From contig NC_091135.1 in assembly GCF_041381155.1 (NCBI RefSeq), positions 53,829,997 through 53,893,996 on the forward strand: a DNA stretch of 64,000 nucleotides, in the 5' to 3' direction. Shown here piece by piece: positions 1-11,900 of this stretch. The DNA is from Argopecten irradians (taxonomy: Eukaryota; Mollusca; Bivalvia; Pectinida; Pectinidae). Each line of letters starts with the position of its first letter. The stretch's first letter is position 1. A program made the position numbers and the translations under genes. A model generated the notes under the pieces. That model was given only the letters and a program-made list of their open reading frames with translations. It searched no databases and had not been told where the DNA came from.

Positions 1-82
1 ATATATGTATCTTACCACATGCATATTGCTTACAATGTATAGAGAAAGCGGTCTGATAAAATTGTATCTTTATTAAACCCAC

Positions 83-416
83 CTTGGCCTTCAGGAATGA
101 TACTAGTCATGTACTCCACAGCTTCTGCTATTGACTTTTCACTCGTAACATCCAGAGAGATGGGCTTTAATCTTCTCGAACATTTCTGTTTCAGGCCAAT
201 CTCGGACTTCTTGTTCAGACATCCAGCGAATACATGTACGCCAGCTTTGTCCAGTTGCTTCACAAGAATTCGTCCGAAACCCGAATCACAGCCCGTGACC
301 AGAACATAGCGCTGGTTCCATCCTGGCAATCGAAGGTTCCGGCGGTATTGGTTGAACACATACAACACAATAAATATGGCACCACATGTCAACGTCACTA
401 AAACGGTCCCGAACAT
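83..416 (-). CDS. Short-chain dehydrogenase/reductase (retinol or 17-beta-HSD type), first coding exon, partial
   Basis: Seen: an ATG at 416 opens 111 codons plus one base, ending at a GT donor just below 83 (CAAG|GTGGGT); reading past it adds an unrelated tail and a stop. Residues about 4-20 form a hydrophobic N-terminal anchor (TVLVTLTCGAIFIVLYV), then basic residues, then a Rossmann start YVLVTGCDSGFGR with the TGxxxGxG dinucleotide-binding motif near residues 41-48, and later SLDVTS, the usual acidic adenine-contact region. Family knowledge: this layout fits microsomal SDRs such as RDH, DHRS9 and HSD17B6, which oxidise or reduce retinoids and steroids at the ER membrane with NAD(P). The catalytic Tyr-x-x-x-Lys and substrate half would lie in later exons left of the window. 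The exact subfamily cannot be told from this exon. Start chosen as the first ATG before the anchor; stops precede it. Confidence 0.85.
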
Positions 417-665
417 CCTGTCCTAAGCCGTTCGGTCGGCTGTGATAAGATAACACAGGAGTATGCCGAGGAATCCGGTCAACGATTTTTTTTATCTATA
501 TACATAACTTTGAAGCCAGTAAAGTAGAAGATAGTTTAAGATATACCTCGATCACACCCCTGCACCAATGTAACGTTATTCGTGTACATTTAGCTTTGTA
601 GATATATTTGCTCGTGGAGAATCCATAGTGTCCACCAATAACTAACAATAACAACAGATTACTTA
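417..665 (-). promoter_or_regulatory. Presumed 5' UTR and promoter side of the SDR gene
   Basis: About 250 bases upstream of the SDR start codon, AT-rich with a T-run at 488-494. No clear TATA box or other motif is visible. Assigned by position only. Confidence 0.3.
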
Positions 666-1015
666 AGGATTAACTTGAATAGATTTTTTATGTTATGGAG
701 ATATAACACAAAACTCTGAGTGTACTCTAAATAAACCGCGAAGTGGTTTATGATGAGAATACACTCAGACTTTTGTGTTATATCTCCATAACATAAAAAT
801 ATATTCAAATTAATCCTAAAAATTCAAATTACTAAAGGTTATCTCTTAAATACTCAAAATTCATTTTGGTACTCTGTTGTCTATGAAATCATTACGCCGT
901 CATCTCAGCCAGTCAGAAGCAACGTCGCAAACGGCGACGCCATTTTTTCCTTTAAGCGCTGATAAAGTAAATTTTTAGCTAATGAAAATGCTCGTAACAA
1001 GCAAAATTGAATTAT
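666..1015. mobile_element. Foldback MITE, copy 1 (family F)
   Basis: Bases 666-817 form a near-perfect snapback: AGGATTAACTTGAAT and TTATGTTATGGAGATATAAC on the left mirror GTTATATCTCCATAACATAA and ATTCAAATTAATCCT on the right, with CTGAGTGTA/TACACTCAG and AAACCGC/GTGGTTT near the centre. A further ~200 bp tail to 1015 is shared with an inverted copy at 18218-18590, so the whole ~350 bp is one repeat unit. A small fragment of the arm recurs at 1428-1490. No coding potential; a non-autonomous DNA element is inferred. Confidence 0.75.
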
Positions 1016-1880
1016 ATATATATATATACTCTATTTAAGAGGCTATCTTGATTTTTTTTATATGCTGAACTTAATTAACTTTGTATGCGAGCTAGTCTTT
1101 GTTTTACAAAAGATATGACTGTGTCAAGATGATAACGATATATTCGTGAACAATACTTATGGTATCGCAACTTTCCAGACGATTTTATACCATATGTAAA
1201 TCCCTTTATGTTCGCGTATACAATATATTGGCGATCAGGAGCTCTTACACACAATCTGTGCATGCATACTTTTATAATACACTCATTTGGGTAGGATTTG
1301 AATTTGTGTTCGAACTCTCTCGCGAAATGTGCTTATCGAAAAATCTAGAATACATTATCAGTGTCTTAAACTCGAAAGACAAAAATACTTATTTACCCTG
1401 CAACATCAATTAAAACCCTGCATTATAAATGTTATGGAGATTTAACACAAAAACCATTATGTACTCTAATCACAAACCGCTTCACTGTTTATTTTCAAAC
1501 TTTAAAATACGACTTTTGACAAATTATCATGTTTTTGTAATATTTTTATATTCATTTTTTCCGTGTCAGTGTGTTTAATTGTGTGCACGCGAGAGAAACT
1601 AGCTATCCATCAGCGGGATTGAAGTTTCCAATATCCTTACTTCTGGCGGAATACTACATGCACAAATATGCAATGTCCGTAAAAATGTTGGTCGGTGCCT
1701 GGGGTATTCCATATCCAATATTATGTTAAAACGCAAGGTATTCAATATCAAAAATTCTAGTAAACAAGAAGAAAATACCGAGAGTACCTATCCTTCCCAA
1801 AGTTACAGATTGGAAACCAAAATTTGGCCCTTGATCCATGTGTATCCCCGGCATCTATCTACATCAGCTCCGGAAAGTAA
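1016..1880. other. Intergenic, no gene seen
   Basis: AT-rich sequence starting in a TA run (1014-1027). The only recognisable part is 1428-1490, a decayed arm of foldback family F. The 60-110 codon frames here have no recognisable motif and end in repeats. Confidence 0.5.
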
Positions 1881-2236
1881 AGATGCTCCACCGCTGACAA
1901 ATGGTATTTTTTCACTATCAAAAACAGGAGCAGACGATTTAGTATTTTTCTTCAGTTACAAAAGTTACTTACTTTACACTATTACCACCATTGAAAAGTT
2001 TGAGCTTCTAATTTTACTTAAAGTTAAATATACGAAATATAATTAATTGCATCCCGAAAAAATTCCGTGGCACTATATCTTATATGGAATGAAGTAATGA
2101 TTGCGCATGCACCAAAGGCGAAATAAATTATTTTATGTTATATTTTGTGTTAATTAGGCATATATATACACGATTAAACACCAATTATTGTTCAAATGAT
2201 GAATATCATTTATGCTCTGTCGGCGGCTGAGCATCT
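1881..2236. mobile_element. MITE with AGATGCTCC termini, copy 1 (family M1)
   Basis: Terminal inverted repeats start AGATGCTCCACCGCTGACA at 1881 and end with the inverse, GAGCATCT, at 2236. Interior shared with inverted copy 28851-29205 (355 bp) and partly with 53097-53669. The best copy is flanked on both sides by TTAA, the likely target site. No transposase frame; one small open frame crossing this copy is accidental. Confidence 0.75.
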
Positions 2237-2294
2237 TTTACAAAGGGCAATGTCTCCGTAAGTCCCGTATTCGACCCAATAAGCTCTCAAGGCG

Positions 2295-2605
2295 GTTCAC
2301 CCTCGATACTCCAGGGGTTCAGATCACATACGATCTCTACACTTCTGGACTATCTCATAGTAAAAACTGGAGGCAGCTCAGGGGAACAAATCTGAACCAA
2401 TAAAATATTCTTTTAAAGACCACAGAGAGAGGGCGACGCCCTACTTCAAAAGCAGTTAGGCAGCTGTGTACCGTTATACGGATCTTTAGATGTACATCAA
2501 AGAACTAATTTACCTGTTCTGTTGCCTCCAGTTTTACTATGAGATAGTCCAGGGGTGTAGAGATCGTAATTGAATGATCGGAACCCCTGGAGTATCGAGG
2601 ATGAG
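2295..2605. mobile_element. MITE with ~100 bp inverted termini
   Basis: CCTCGATACTCCAGGGGTTC near 2301 is repeated inverted as GAACCCCTGGAGTATCGAGG ending at 2600. The inverted similarity continues inward through TGGACTATCTCATAGTAAAA and the CTGGAGGCA segment, giving arms of about 100 bp around a ~110 bp core. A decayed relative of the core may lie at 25590-25720. Non-coding. Confidence 0.7.
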
Positions 2606-3116
2606 GGCGGTTAAAAATGAAACATAGGCGCGTTTAATATGACGTTTAGGCTAACATTTTACAAAATTATTGCACAGTTGTCACCCAGTCATCAGAATGT
2701 TTGAGATATTGAGAAATCGTCATGGTTTTCAGATTTTTAGTCTGTATTAAGTGAAGTCAATGTTAAGAAATTTAGACTTTAAAAAGGGGAGGGGCACATC
2801 TGGGGTCGAATACGCTACATTGATTTTGAACTTGTTTATCATCTTATTGAGGGTAGCTGTACATACTCTTTGGTATTTAAATCGGTGAATATTTACTGAA
2901 GTTAATTGTGGCATTTGCTAGGTACTGACCACTGGTAAGTGGTTTTTCACAGTGTACGGACATTTGTTATTATGTTCACAAGATAATGTTTGTGCATGAT
3001 GACCTTCGTAGTTGAAAACGGACAAAGAGCTATCAGAATAGATTACCACGACCTATTTTATGACCATGTCACCAAAAACAGTTTTCATAAAACTTATTTC
3101 TCTCCTTGTTATATCC
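2606..3116. other. Intergenic, nothing recognised
   Basis: Unique-looking AT-rich sequence without long frames, inverted repeats or tandem structure that I could find. Confidence 0.4.
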
Positions 3117-4108
3117 ACTGCAGTGGCGTAGGAAGATGAAACGTAATGGGGGGGGGGGGGGGGGGGGGGGCAAAGGTCCTCAATATTTCGTAACACCCCC
3201 CCCCTCGCGCGCCCCGCACCCACAGGAGATATACTTTTTCATGTATAATTACATATAATCCTTGTACACATCTAATAGACAGTGGCTGCGCTACCTGGAA
3301 ATAATGAATACACAAATTAGCGTGCGAGTTTGTGGGGTCTGGGGTATCCCCTGGAAAACATTAGGATTTAGAATGACTGAGATGAGTTTTACAATTATTT
3401 TGATGCTTTTTCGAGCGCCGAAGGCGCGAGATTTTGTTGTTTCGGGGGTCCGGGGGTCTCCCCCGGGAAATATTTTGACAATTTAGAACGGCTGAGATGA
3501 GTTTTACGTTGCATTTTGTTGAATTTGAGAGCGCCGTAGGTGCGAGATTTTGGGTTTTTTTTTGTGGGGCACGGGGGTCTCCCCCTGAGAAAAAATATTA
3601 CGATTTTGTATTTTGATGATTTTAAAGCATTCTTAACACGGCAATTTTTCGATTTAAAGTTACCTGCATTTAGAAATGATAATTGTGATTGTCGTCATAT
3701 AATTATGCAACCCAGCTCGATCTGAACATACCGGATTCACACCATTGGCACATTGTTGTGTAACTCAAAATGATAATGATTGTCTTGCCAAGATATATTG
3801 TCTTGCCAAGATATAAAAAGAAATTCATCTTTTATTATTTTTTGAAAGAGTATAATCCCTTTTTAATGGATGTTTTGAGTCTAGTTCGTGTGTATTGAAT
3901 TTTCATTATTAAAGGTTTGAACATTACGCGCTTGAACATTTTAGGAAAAGCGCTGCGCAGCGGAAAATTTTCAAAAATGAAGTATAAAAATGTGCAAGAG
4001 GACCCTTTTTTTCTTTCAAATGTGCAATTTTAGAAAATTTCAACTCAGCGGGGGGGGGGGGGGGGGCAATTGCCCCCCCCCCCCCCCCGCTTCCTACGCC
4101 CCTGCACT
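3117..4108. mobile_element. Poly-G/poly-C DNA element with CAGTGGCGTAGGAAG termini
   Basis: The left end CAGTGGCGTAGGAAG (3121-3135) is inverted at the right end, CTTCCTACGCCCCTGCACTG (to about 4108). Inside each end lie homopolymers: 23 G at 3148-3170, and at the right 17 G, CAATTG, then 16 C (4050-4088), a near-perfect inverted repeat. The interior has two decayed copies of a GAGCGCCG-GGCGCGAGATTTT motif (3414, 3530), each followed by a GGGGGTCTCCCCC palindrome. No transposase frame, so a non-autonomous DNA transposon of about 1 kb is inferred. Confidence 0.65.
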
Positions 4109-4370
4109 GAATCTTGATGGTTTACTGGGATCATAAGATAAAACTCACAAGATTGTTTTACATTCACAAGTTTTATCATTAAAATATGGTAAGCTAAAAG
4201 GAAAACTATCGAATACAGCAAGTCATTTTCAGTCAACGGTCGTCGTGTCAAACATTAGATTTTAAAGTCGGTTACATTATCAGTATGATCTCTTATAAAT
4301 CATGATCAGATTATGGTTATACACAGAGACTTGCCACGAATTTTTTACCAACAGTATATTATAGTATCTA
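4109..4370. other. Intergenic spacer
   Basis: AT-rich, no recognisable feature. Confidence 0.35.
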
Positions 4371-6500
4371 TATTACCTATAAACATCTTGGATGGTACTG
4401 ATGCGTTACATGGTCCCGTCGTCAGGTGCATTCTCCTTCCTTGGTTGTTTCGGCGCTGTTCACTACAACCTCCGGAGGTGCACCGACTGGGGTGATCAGG
4501 TCCCAGCCCGGAACCACTCAGCTGTCCGCTAGTATGTAGCTAGCAACACTGTTGTTCTGATAGTTAATGTTCATACACAACTTGATGTTACTGGTGTTGC
4601 CCTCCCACTGTTCCTCTCTTCTTCCACAGCCACATTGATGCCACCTCAGCCTCTCTGCAGAGATGCCCTATCAATCTTCTCTCTATGCCAGTGATGCCGA
4701 TGATCCGCATGGCCCTCCACATAGACTGCCCAACGACACCACGACAACCAACCTCTACAGGATGACACCACATTCTCCATCCTCGTTGCTGGCAGTCTGA
4801 TACCAAATCTTGGTACTTGGCCTGTTTTCGCTCATAGGCGTCGTAAATACGATCCTCTCACGGCACTGTCAGCTCCACCAAGACAGCCTGTTTGGATGAT
4901 GAAGATCAAATTACTAGTCTGGCCTTTGGTTGGTTACTGCTATTTCTGATGGAAAAGTCATCCGGCCATTCAAATCTGCCCTCAACTGCCAATCTTCTGC
5001 TGTACCTAGCACTCCACTGCCTTTATCACTCTGTTCTCCGGCCTTGAAGAAATTGATAAATTTCAAGTCTCCTTTGTCCCTCTTTGGTGTCTTTCTACTG
5101 TTCTCCAGAGTGTCTGCAAGTACAGACAGGACCTTGTCGTGACGCCAGGTGTACCGTCAATCCGCTAGGGCCACTGAGCAAGAGGAAAGGACATGTTCTA
5201 AATTGGCTGGTCTTCCAGAGTTTGCAAGCTGGGTCGTCCGTCATTCCCCACGTTGCCAAGTTAGATGGAGTCGGCAATACGTCTTAGACAGACTTTAGTT
5301 GAAATTGCAGCCTCTGTGGCTCCATGCAACAAAGTCGTTCCATGACAATTTCTTTTGGCGGGCGCCTTCCCAGTTAAGCCAACTTCCTTGCTTCTTCATA
5401 CCAGTGGCTCTAACCATTCGTGACTGTTCTTCCATTGCACGAACGTCCTTCTGAACAAGATGTCTCCTCTCGTCCTCCACTTTTTCCCTGTTGTCACTCC
5501 AAGCCCTTGCCTACCCAAAGCTACTTTTCCAACGATGTCCCCATGTTGAAGTTGTGATTCTGCCTCTTCCATAGTCTTCTTTGCTGACCATTTACGTCCT
5601 GTTCTTATGTTTACTCTTGCCTCTCTAACCTTGGCATCCCGACTGTCCCTCAGCATGAGTAACTGCTTGACCTTTGTCACCTTGAATTCCTCCATCAATG
5701 ATGTGAGAGGAAGTTGCAGATTACTTCCGGAACTGTAAAGTCCTATGCTACTGAAGCTTCGTGGGACAGACAACCATCTCCTAAGGTATCTGCTTGCCAG
5801 CCTTTCCACTGACTCGACAGTTGTCATTGGTACGTCATAGACTAACAGAACTCAGGTAATACTCCATGTTGGTATATCCAGGTCTTGTGTTTTCCTGGTA
5901 AGCCACTTCTGTCGATAGTGTCCATCCATTTCTCAAGCTGCCTCTGCGTGTTGTTAACGTTGTCAGTATAGCTGAGCGAGTCGTCAAGGCATTTCCCCAG
6001 ACACTTAACTGGCTTTTCGGAAACTGTTGGGATGGTTTCATCTGCAGTCTTGAATGTTTCATTCTTGATCTTTCCTTTCTTCAGAACTAGACTTCTGGAC
6101 TTTGATGGTTTAATCTTCATACGGGCCCAAACGATGATGTCTTTAATTTCCTGAAGAGTCCATCTTGCCTCAATGACTGTCTTTGTGCTGATGGTCATGT
6201 CATCCATAAATGCCCTTACTGGGGGTTGTCGAACTCCAGCTCTCATCCATGGTCCCCTACTCATCTTCTCCATTAGGTTCATGGCTGCAGCAAACAGAAT
6301 CACCGACACTGTACAGCCAGTGACTATCCCGACCTCTATACGTTGCCACGAGGTTGTGTAGTCTTTGTGAATCTAAGCTCTAGCTTGTCAAAGTAGCTTT
6401 TCAGCAGATGTCTTGTCTTCTCCGTCACATGATACCGTTCAGTGCAAGTTGGACCAGTTTGTGCGGCATGGAACCGTATGCATTTGCTAGCACTGTGCTG
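4371..6500 (-). pseudogene. Degenerate non-LTR retrotransposon reverse transcriptase
   Basis: Reading the minus strand from about 6500 down, pieces of one long protein appear in shifting frames. An NAYGS-PHKLV region near 6450-6490 fits an RT palm segment. Then come a VSVILFAAAMNLMEKM stretch, the catalytic box AFMDDMTIS (DD codons at 6199-6204; FMDD variant of YADD) and IKPSKSRSLVLKKGK (about 6080-6120). A downstream region contains LPLTSLMEEFKVTK, then SNLATWGMTDDPACK near 5250. The C-terminal part contains VELTVP followed by a stop where the family has Trp (TGA at 4858-4860), then AKYQDLVSDCQQRGW and PVEVGCRGVVGQS. At least two frameshifts and one stop show it is dead. The tail resembles the endonuclease-like C-terminus of a retroelement family I recall from fish, coral and mollusc genomes; the clade is not certain. 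Ends of the element were not found. Confidence 0.8.
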
Positions 6501-6758
6501 TTAAATATTTGTCTTATTGCATTGTCCCGTTTAACTGTTCGTGTCATATTATGCAATCGTGTTCGTTTTGCGCCTTGATAAAGGGGCAGATCGCCTTGAA
6601 AATTTTACAATTTTTTGTCCACACGGTTTTAATTATTTCTTTGTCCCATATTTAACATTTGAAGTAATTCGTATCCTACAGACTTACATTTGATGGGATC
6701 CCGTGTCAACTGGAAAAACCTGTTGATATTACTCCTTTGACCCCTATATACTATAATA

Positions 6759-7659
6759 CAAGAGGCCCATGGGCCTTAACGGTCACCCGAGTTAGAACAT
6801 ATAATGAAACAAATTAAAGACATATAAACACTATATGCTGGGCCTTGAAGTTGTTCAGTGATTTATAAATTTGACTTTTTAGACTATAAGGAGTATTTGC
6901 TTCAGAAGTATTTTTTGAAATCTTAATCATTTTGACCCTGTTTGGTCCTGCCCCCCAGGGGGTCATCAAGGACTGATATGGATGTTAAAATGCTATATCT
7001 TAGGCTAATAATTCAAATCAAGCTTGACTAATTTCCTACGAAAATAATTCACAATATTTGTAAAACACCTTAAGACCTTGCCATCTATAATAAATTGCTT
7101 CTACTATTTCCAGAATTTTACAAGATTTTTGAAGTTTTAGCCTATTTGACCCTTTTTTAGCCCCGCCCTTCTGCCCCCAGGACCAATATGGATATGATAT
7201 TAAAATGCTATCTCAGGCTAATAATTCTTATTAAGTTGTACGAATTTCCAATGAAAATTGAGCAAAAAATGCTCATTAATGTGTTTTTCCTATATAAACT
7301 ATAGCAAACTTAACCTCCTCCCCAGGGTCATATAATTCACTATTTTTGTAAAGGACCTTAAGACCTTTCTATCTATGAAGAGTATGTGATTCTACCACAT
7401 CTGTGAGTAGAGAAGATTTTTGAAATTTTACTCAATTTTACCCCATTTTGGCCACTCCCACAGCCTCCTGGGGGTGGGAACCATATAATTCACAATTTTG
7501 ATTGGCCTTATGCCTCAGAAGGTTTCTGCAAAATTTCACTGAAATTGCTTGAGCAGTTTGGTTGAAGAAGTCGAAAATGTAAATTGTTTACAGACATACG
7601 ACGACAGACAAAAGGCGATTAGAATAGGTCACTTGAGACTTTGTCTCAGGTGACCTTAA
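6759..7659 (+). mobile_element. Hairpin-ended tandem-core element, family A copy 1
   Basis: Starts CAAGAGGCCCATGGGCCT, a short palindrome (AGGCCC-AT-GGGCCT), then GGTCACCCGAG. The core has repeats rich in TTTGACCCC and CCCCAGGGGGTCA blocks and ATATAATTCACA motifs. It ends after CATACGACGACAGAC with the hairpin GGTCACTTGAGAC-TTT-GTCTCAGGTGACC and then TTAA. The longer copy is at 35691-37605, same orientation. Non-coding. The architecture (5' palindrome, tandem core, 3' hairpin before CTTAA) recalls non-autonomous Helitron/Helentron relatives; that assignment is inference. Confidence 0.75.
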
Positions 7660-8902
7660 TAAACTTATATATACACTGTTGGTAAAAAAATTGTGCCAAG
7701 TCCCGGTGGGTGTATATATGACTTGAGAGAACAGATAACGGACGTGCGACCCTGGTAAGGATATTATAGTACAAAAGATCACAAACGCAACCACATTCTT
7801 TTCACTTTTATTCATCATATCATTTCATACATTTTTTTCACATAATTTAACTTTTCTTTTCCTTCCTCTCTTTTCATTCATTTTTCTTTTTATTTCCTTT
7901 CATTCTTTTCATTTTTTTTTCTCAATCTCCCTTCATATTCCATACGAGAATTTCTTTTTTGCTCTATTTTTCCCCCTTCCTTCCTTTTTTTTTTTTTTTT
8001 TTTTTTTTAACCTTTTTTTAGTACTAAGGTGTGTTTTTTTTTTACTTATTCATCTTTTTTTTTTAATTTGACAGATTATATTCTCTCTTTTATCCATATT
8101 TGCTCTCTTTTTATTCCCCTTGTAATAAGTCAGAAAGTACCTGCTATAAATAAAGCAATTAGAGAAAGATTGGGGACCTGCACAGACACCCGAACACGTC
8201 AGGACTCTGCAACCTGAAAAAAAGCTAAACCCTGTATTAGTTCACAGAATCTGTACAGCCTTACCATATTAAAATAGAATGGTTTATAATAAAATTACTA
8301 AAATTAATTTGGAATATCAACGGTACATAAAAATTGTTTCGTAACTGTCTATTCTAACAGTGTAAAAACTGGTAAAACATAGTTAGTAGCTATAAAATTG
8401 CAATGAAAATTTAGGGTTTTCTTTTTTTTATGTTATTTTTAAAGATGGAATGAGGAGCTGAACTTATTGATTTGCTCTAGAACTGAATTTGATTTATTTA
8501 CAAATTATCAAGAGACTTCAATTTCCCCAGCATCCACATTTACACAGGAAAGACCAAATCAACTGGTCTCGAGATTCTTTTCTTAGACATACCAAAACTG
8601 CTCTAGATTTTATTTTTCTAAATTATGCTCCTAACAGTTAATTAAGTAGTAGACTCCTACTAGAATGGCAATCTGAATTTTTTTTAATTCTTAATTTTGA
8701 GGACCAAATATCTTTTAAATATAGAAATACTTTGTCATGATACTAAATTTGATTTTACTTTTTAATTCTTTTTCCTTTTCTTTCTTTTCCTTTTTGCTTT
8801 TTTATCTTTTAATTAATGTATTTCCTATTTTGAGCTCTGATAAAATTTGGATCCCAATATAGCTTTTCCTTGGTGTCAGTAATCTTAATGGCTAAACTTG
8901 CA
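7660..8902. other. Pyrimidine-rich tract and probable PABPN1 3' UTR side
   Basis: Bases about 7795-8130 are almost pure T/C with long T-runs (7987-8008). Nearer 8903, AT-rich sequence is the expected 3' UTR of PABPN1 on the minus strand; TTTATT (inverse of AATAAA) occurs near 8489, but a poly(A) site cannot be fixed by eye. Confidence 0.45.
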
Positions 8903-11900
8903 TCAGTAAGGAGAATAGTATGAGGCCCGTCTGTACCGACTGAAACAGAAAATAAAATCAACAGTAAGAGAAAAGGTGAAAAAATTATCCAAATTCATCA
9001 TGGATATGCTGCATTATAACCTCAGGACTATCACCATCTAATACAATGATTGAATGTATTGCAATAAGAGGTCCAGAGGGCCTGTTTTGCTCACCCGGCT
9101 TGTTAAGCCCAGCATGTTTTGATTAGTTACAGACATTGTTTTAAGCTGTGCACAATTTTCATAAAATTGATGATCACCTCTATGAAAAACTGTATAGATA
9201 TTTAGCAGTTGTAATCAAGATCAGCTGAAAGTTGAAATCAACACTACATTGTAGCTCCTTAGTCTAACATGTAAAAACATCATTTCTTGAATACTCCTGT
9301 ACCAAATATTAATGTCTAACATGTGTTACATAGATATTGTCCTGTTATAAAGTCAATTGTGTATGCATTTATCCAACAGTAAAGTTACATTATTCACAAT
9401 TTCATGACTAGTAGCAAATTAAAGGAAACGCTGACTGACAGACATCATACCATGACACATCTTCATATACCCTTCGGACCAGGTGGGCTAAAACTAGCTC
9501 ATTGTGACAAGATCCATGATAATCTACTACCTAGCGAGTTGTAAATAAAATCTAAGTTTGTCAAGATAAAATGTATATGAGATATATTCAATATCAACAC
9601 ACTAACATCTCAAGAGGTGTAATTTGATTGGTTGGCTAGCTGACTTGGAAAGATAAGTTACTGTAAATCAACATATTTTCATCTGCAATTATATTTCAGT
9701 GGTAAGAAACTGAAACTGATATGAAAATGCTTTGGGCACAGATCAAATAAAATCTATCTGAAAAATTGTGAACGGATAGCATAGAAAAGCAAAATTAAGT
9801 CACATTAAAAACAAGTAGGTTTACCGTACTGCGAATGGAATCTAAAATAGACAACACCATACCATCCAGTGAAAAAAACTAGATAGGTTTTCACTTTTTC
9901 AAATTTTCCACTTTGCCTTCAAAGACTAAAGAACAAACACTTATATGGCCTATAAGATAGAAATTCTATTTGTATTTCCCATTTTGAGTGAATATTGCAA
10001 CTGTTTAATAATGGATATATAAGAGTCATTAGCGAGTCATTAGCGAGTCATACTAAGGATTTCTTTTTGAGGTGATGGTTTCTGTGACTGGGTCAGACTT
10101 GTGTGAAATACAAATGTACAGAAATACTGTGTGTCACATGTGTAAGGTGTCCAGAACATTGCTACAAAGTGGATATTTACGTTATTGCTTCCTAATAAAC
10201 TTCTGACCGGAAGTGATTCTGTAAAACAGTTTGCATAAGAATGGAACCTGCTACCCGTTGCATGATTATAAAAGGCAACTAAATAGGATCTTAATTTTTC
10301 TCTTCGTAACTAACTTTCTTCCTCCTAACATCTCCCTGACTCCACATCTTCCTCCTAACATCTCCCTGACTCCACATCACCTCTAGCCTCAAGTTGAGAG
10401 CTTGTCCCTGTGAGGTAGGCTGTTTAGCTCTCAGCATAAAGAGTGATAAGACGGATTTGTCAGTTGTCAGTTTAATGTAACCAGATGGGCATATTGCTTA
10501 GTACCCAAGGTGGCATGTTACAGAAAGATGACAATATGAAAGAGCATAAGTTACTGCAGCCTCCAAAAACACAGACATTCACACACAGCTAGGGGAGGTT
10601 ACTCTTGACCGACTTATTAATAAACTGAAAATAGTACGTTAAGCCCAATCAACCAACCTTCCAACAAATATACCACTATCATCAATATCTTGTCACTTGT
10701 CTTCTGACCATCCTTTACAAATCAAATTAAGTTAGGCCAAAAAAAAAAAATAAAAATAAAAAAGTCTGTTTAGGGTTACATTGGCGAAAAAACAGAGTAG
10801 ATCACTCTAAAATAATGGCCAGACCTGGAGTCTGAGATCGAAAAACCAACCTATAATTATTTTGTAGAAAAGTGGGAAAAAAATTAGGGTCGGGAATAAA
10901 AAAAATAGGGAACTCTTTACAGACTTTTTTTGACCTTATTAAGACAGTCAAGTAGATCAATTTTCCATGAAATAAGGTAAATCGAAAATCAACATGCAGT
11001 CTCACCCAACAAAGATTCAGGTGTTTACACATGATTCCAGTTTTCGAATCACCCATAGCATTTTCTGTCTATTTCATGAAATAATCTCACTTAAAATCTG
11101 CTATTCTTAAATACCAGTTGTAATGAGCATGACATTTGAAGCAAAAAGATGCAACACTTTCTATTCCTGTTAAATACCAAGATTTCTGATTAAACAGTTT
11201 TAGAGGTTATCTATGTGCCTACAATCAAAGAATACAATGCTGACATCATACAAGATGGTAAATAATAAATGGTAAGCTAAACCTATTACATAAATGAAAT
11301 GTATACAAGTTTCATCAGCTAGTACACTTAAAACCTGTGTTGTTTCTGAAACAGAATTCATTCACACTGATTGATCAAAATAAAACATTAATGTGCTATT
11401 AAACTTGCTTCGTAAATCATATATCAATAAACTTTTTTCTTTAAAGAAAACTGGTCACAATATCTTTTAACAGATAAAGTTTGATGTCATTTTTGGAGAA
11501 TTGCATTGTTATTTAAAAGGAATTGATGAATAAACACTTTAATGTGATCAGAGATAAATTAGACCATAAACCACAAAAGACACTTCAAAAACTTAACAAC
11601 TTTGATGGACTTCGAAAGAAATGTTAGGTATTTAGCAGTTGTATTCAAGATCAGCAGAAAGTTGAAATCAACGCTACATTGTAGCTCCTTAGTCTAACAT
11701 GTAAAGAACATCATTTCTTGAATACTTCTGTACTAATTATAATAAAATATTTATTAAAACTTGGCATTATTTTGCATATACGTACGTGAATCTGCCCCCT
11801 CTTGGTCGTGGGGAATAACCACCATATGGAGACCCTCGGAACCCACCACCTCCTCTCCGAAAACCTCGGCCACGTGGAGGTCGATTTGTTGAACTAATGC

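Noticed and set aside
1723..2046. 107-codon frame
   Set aside because: Overlaps MITE M1 copy 1; no start context or motif.
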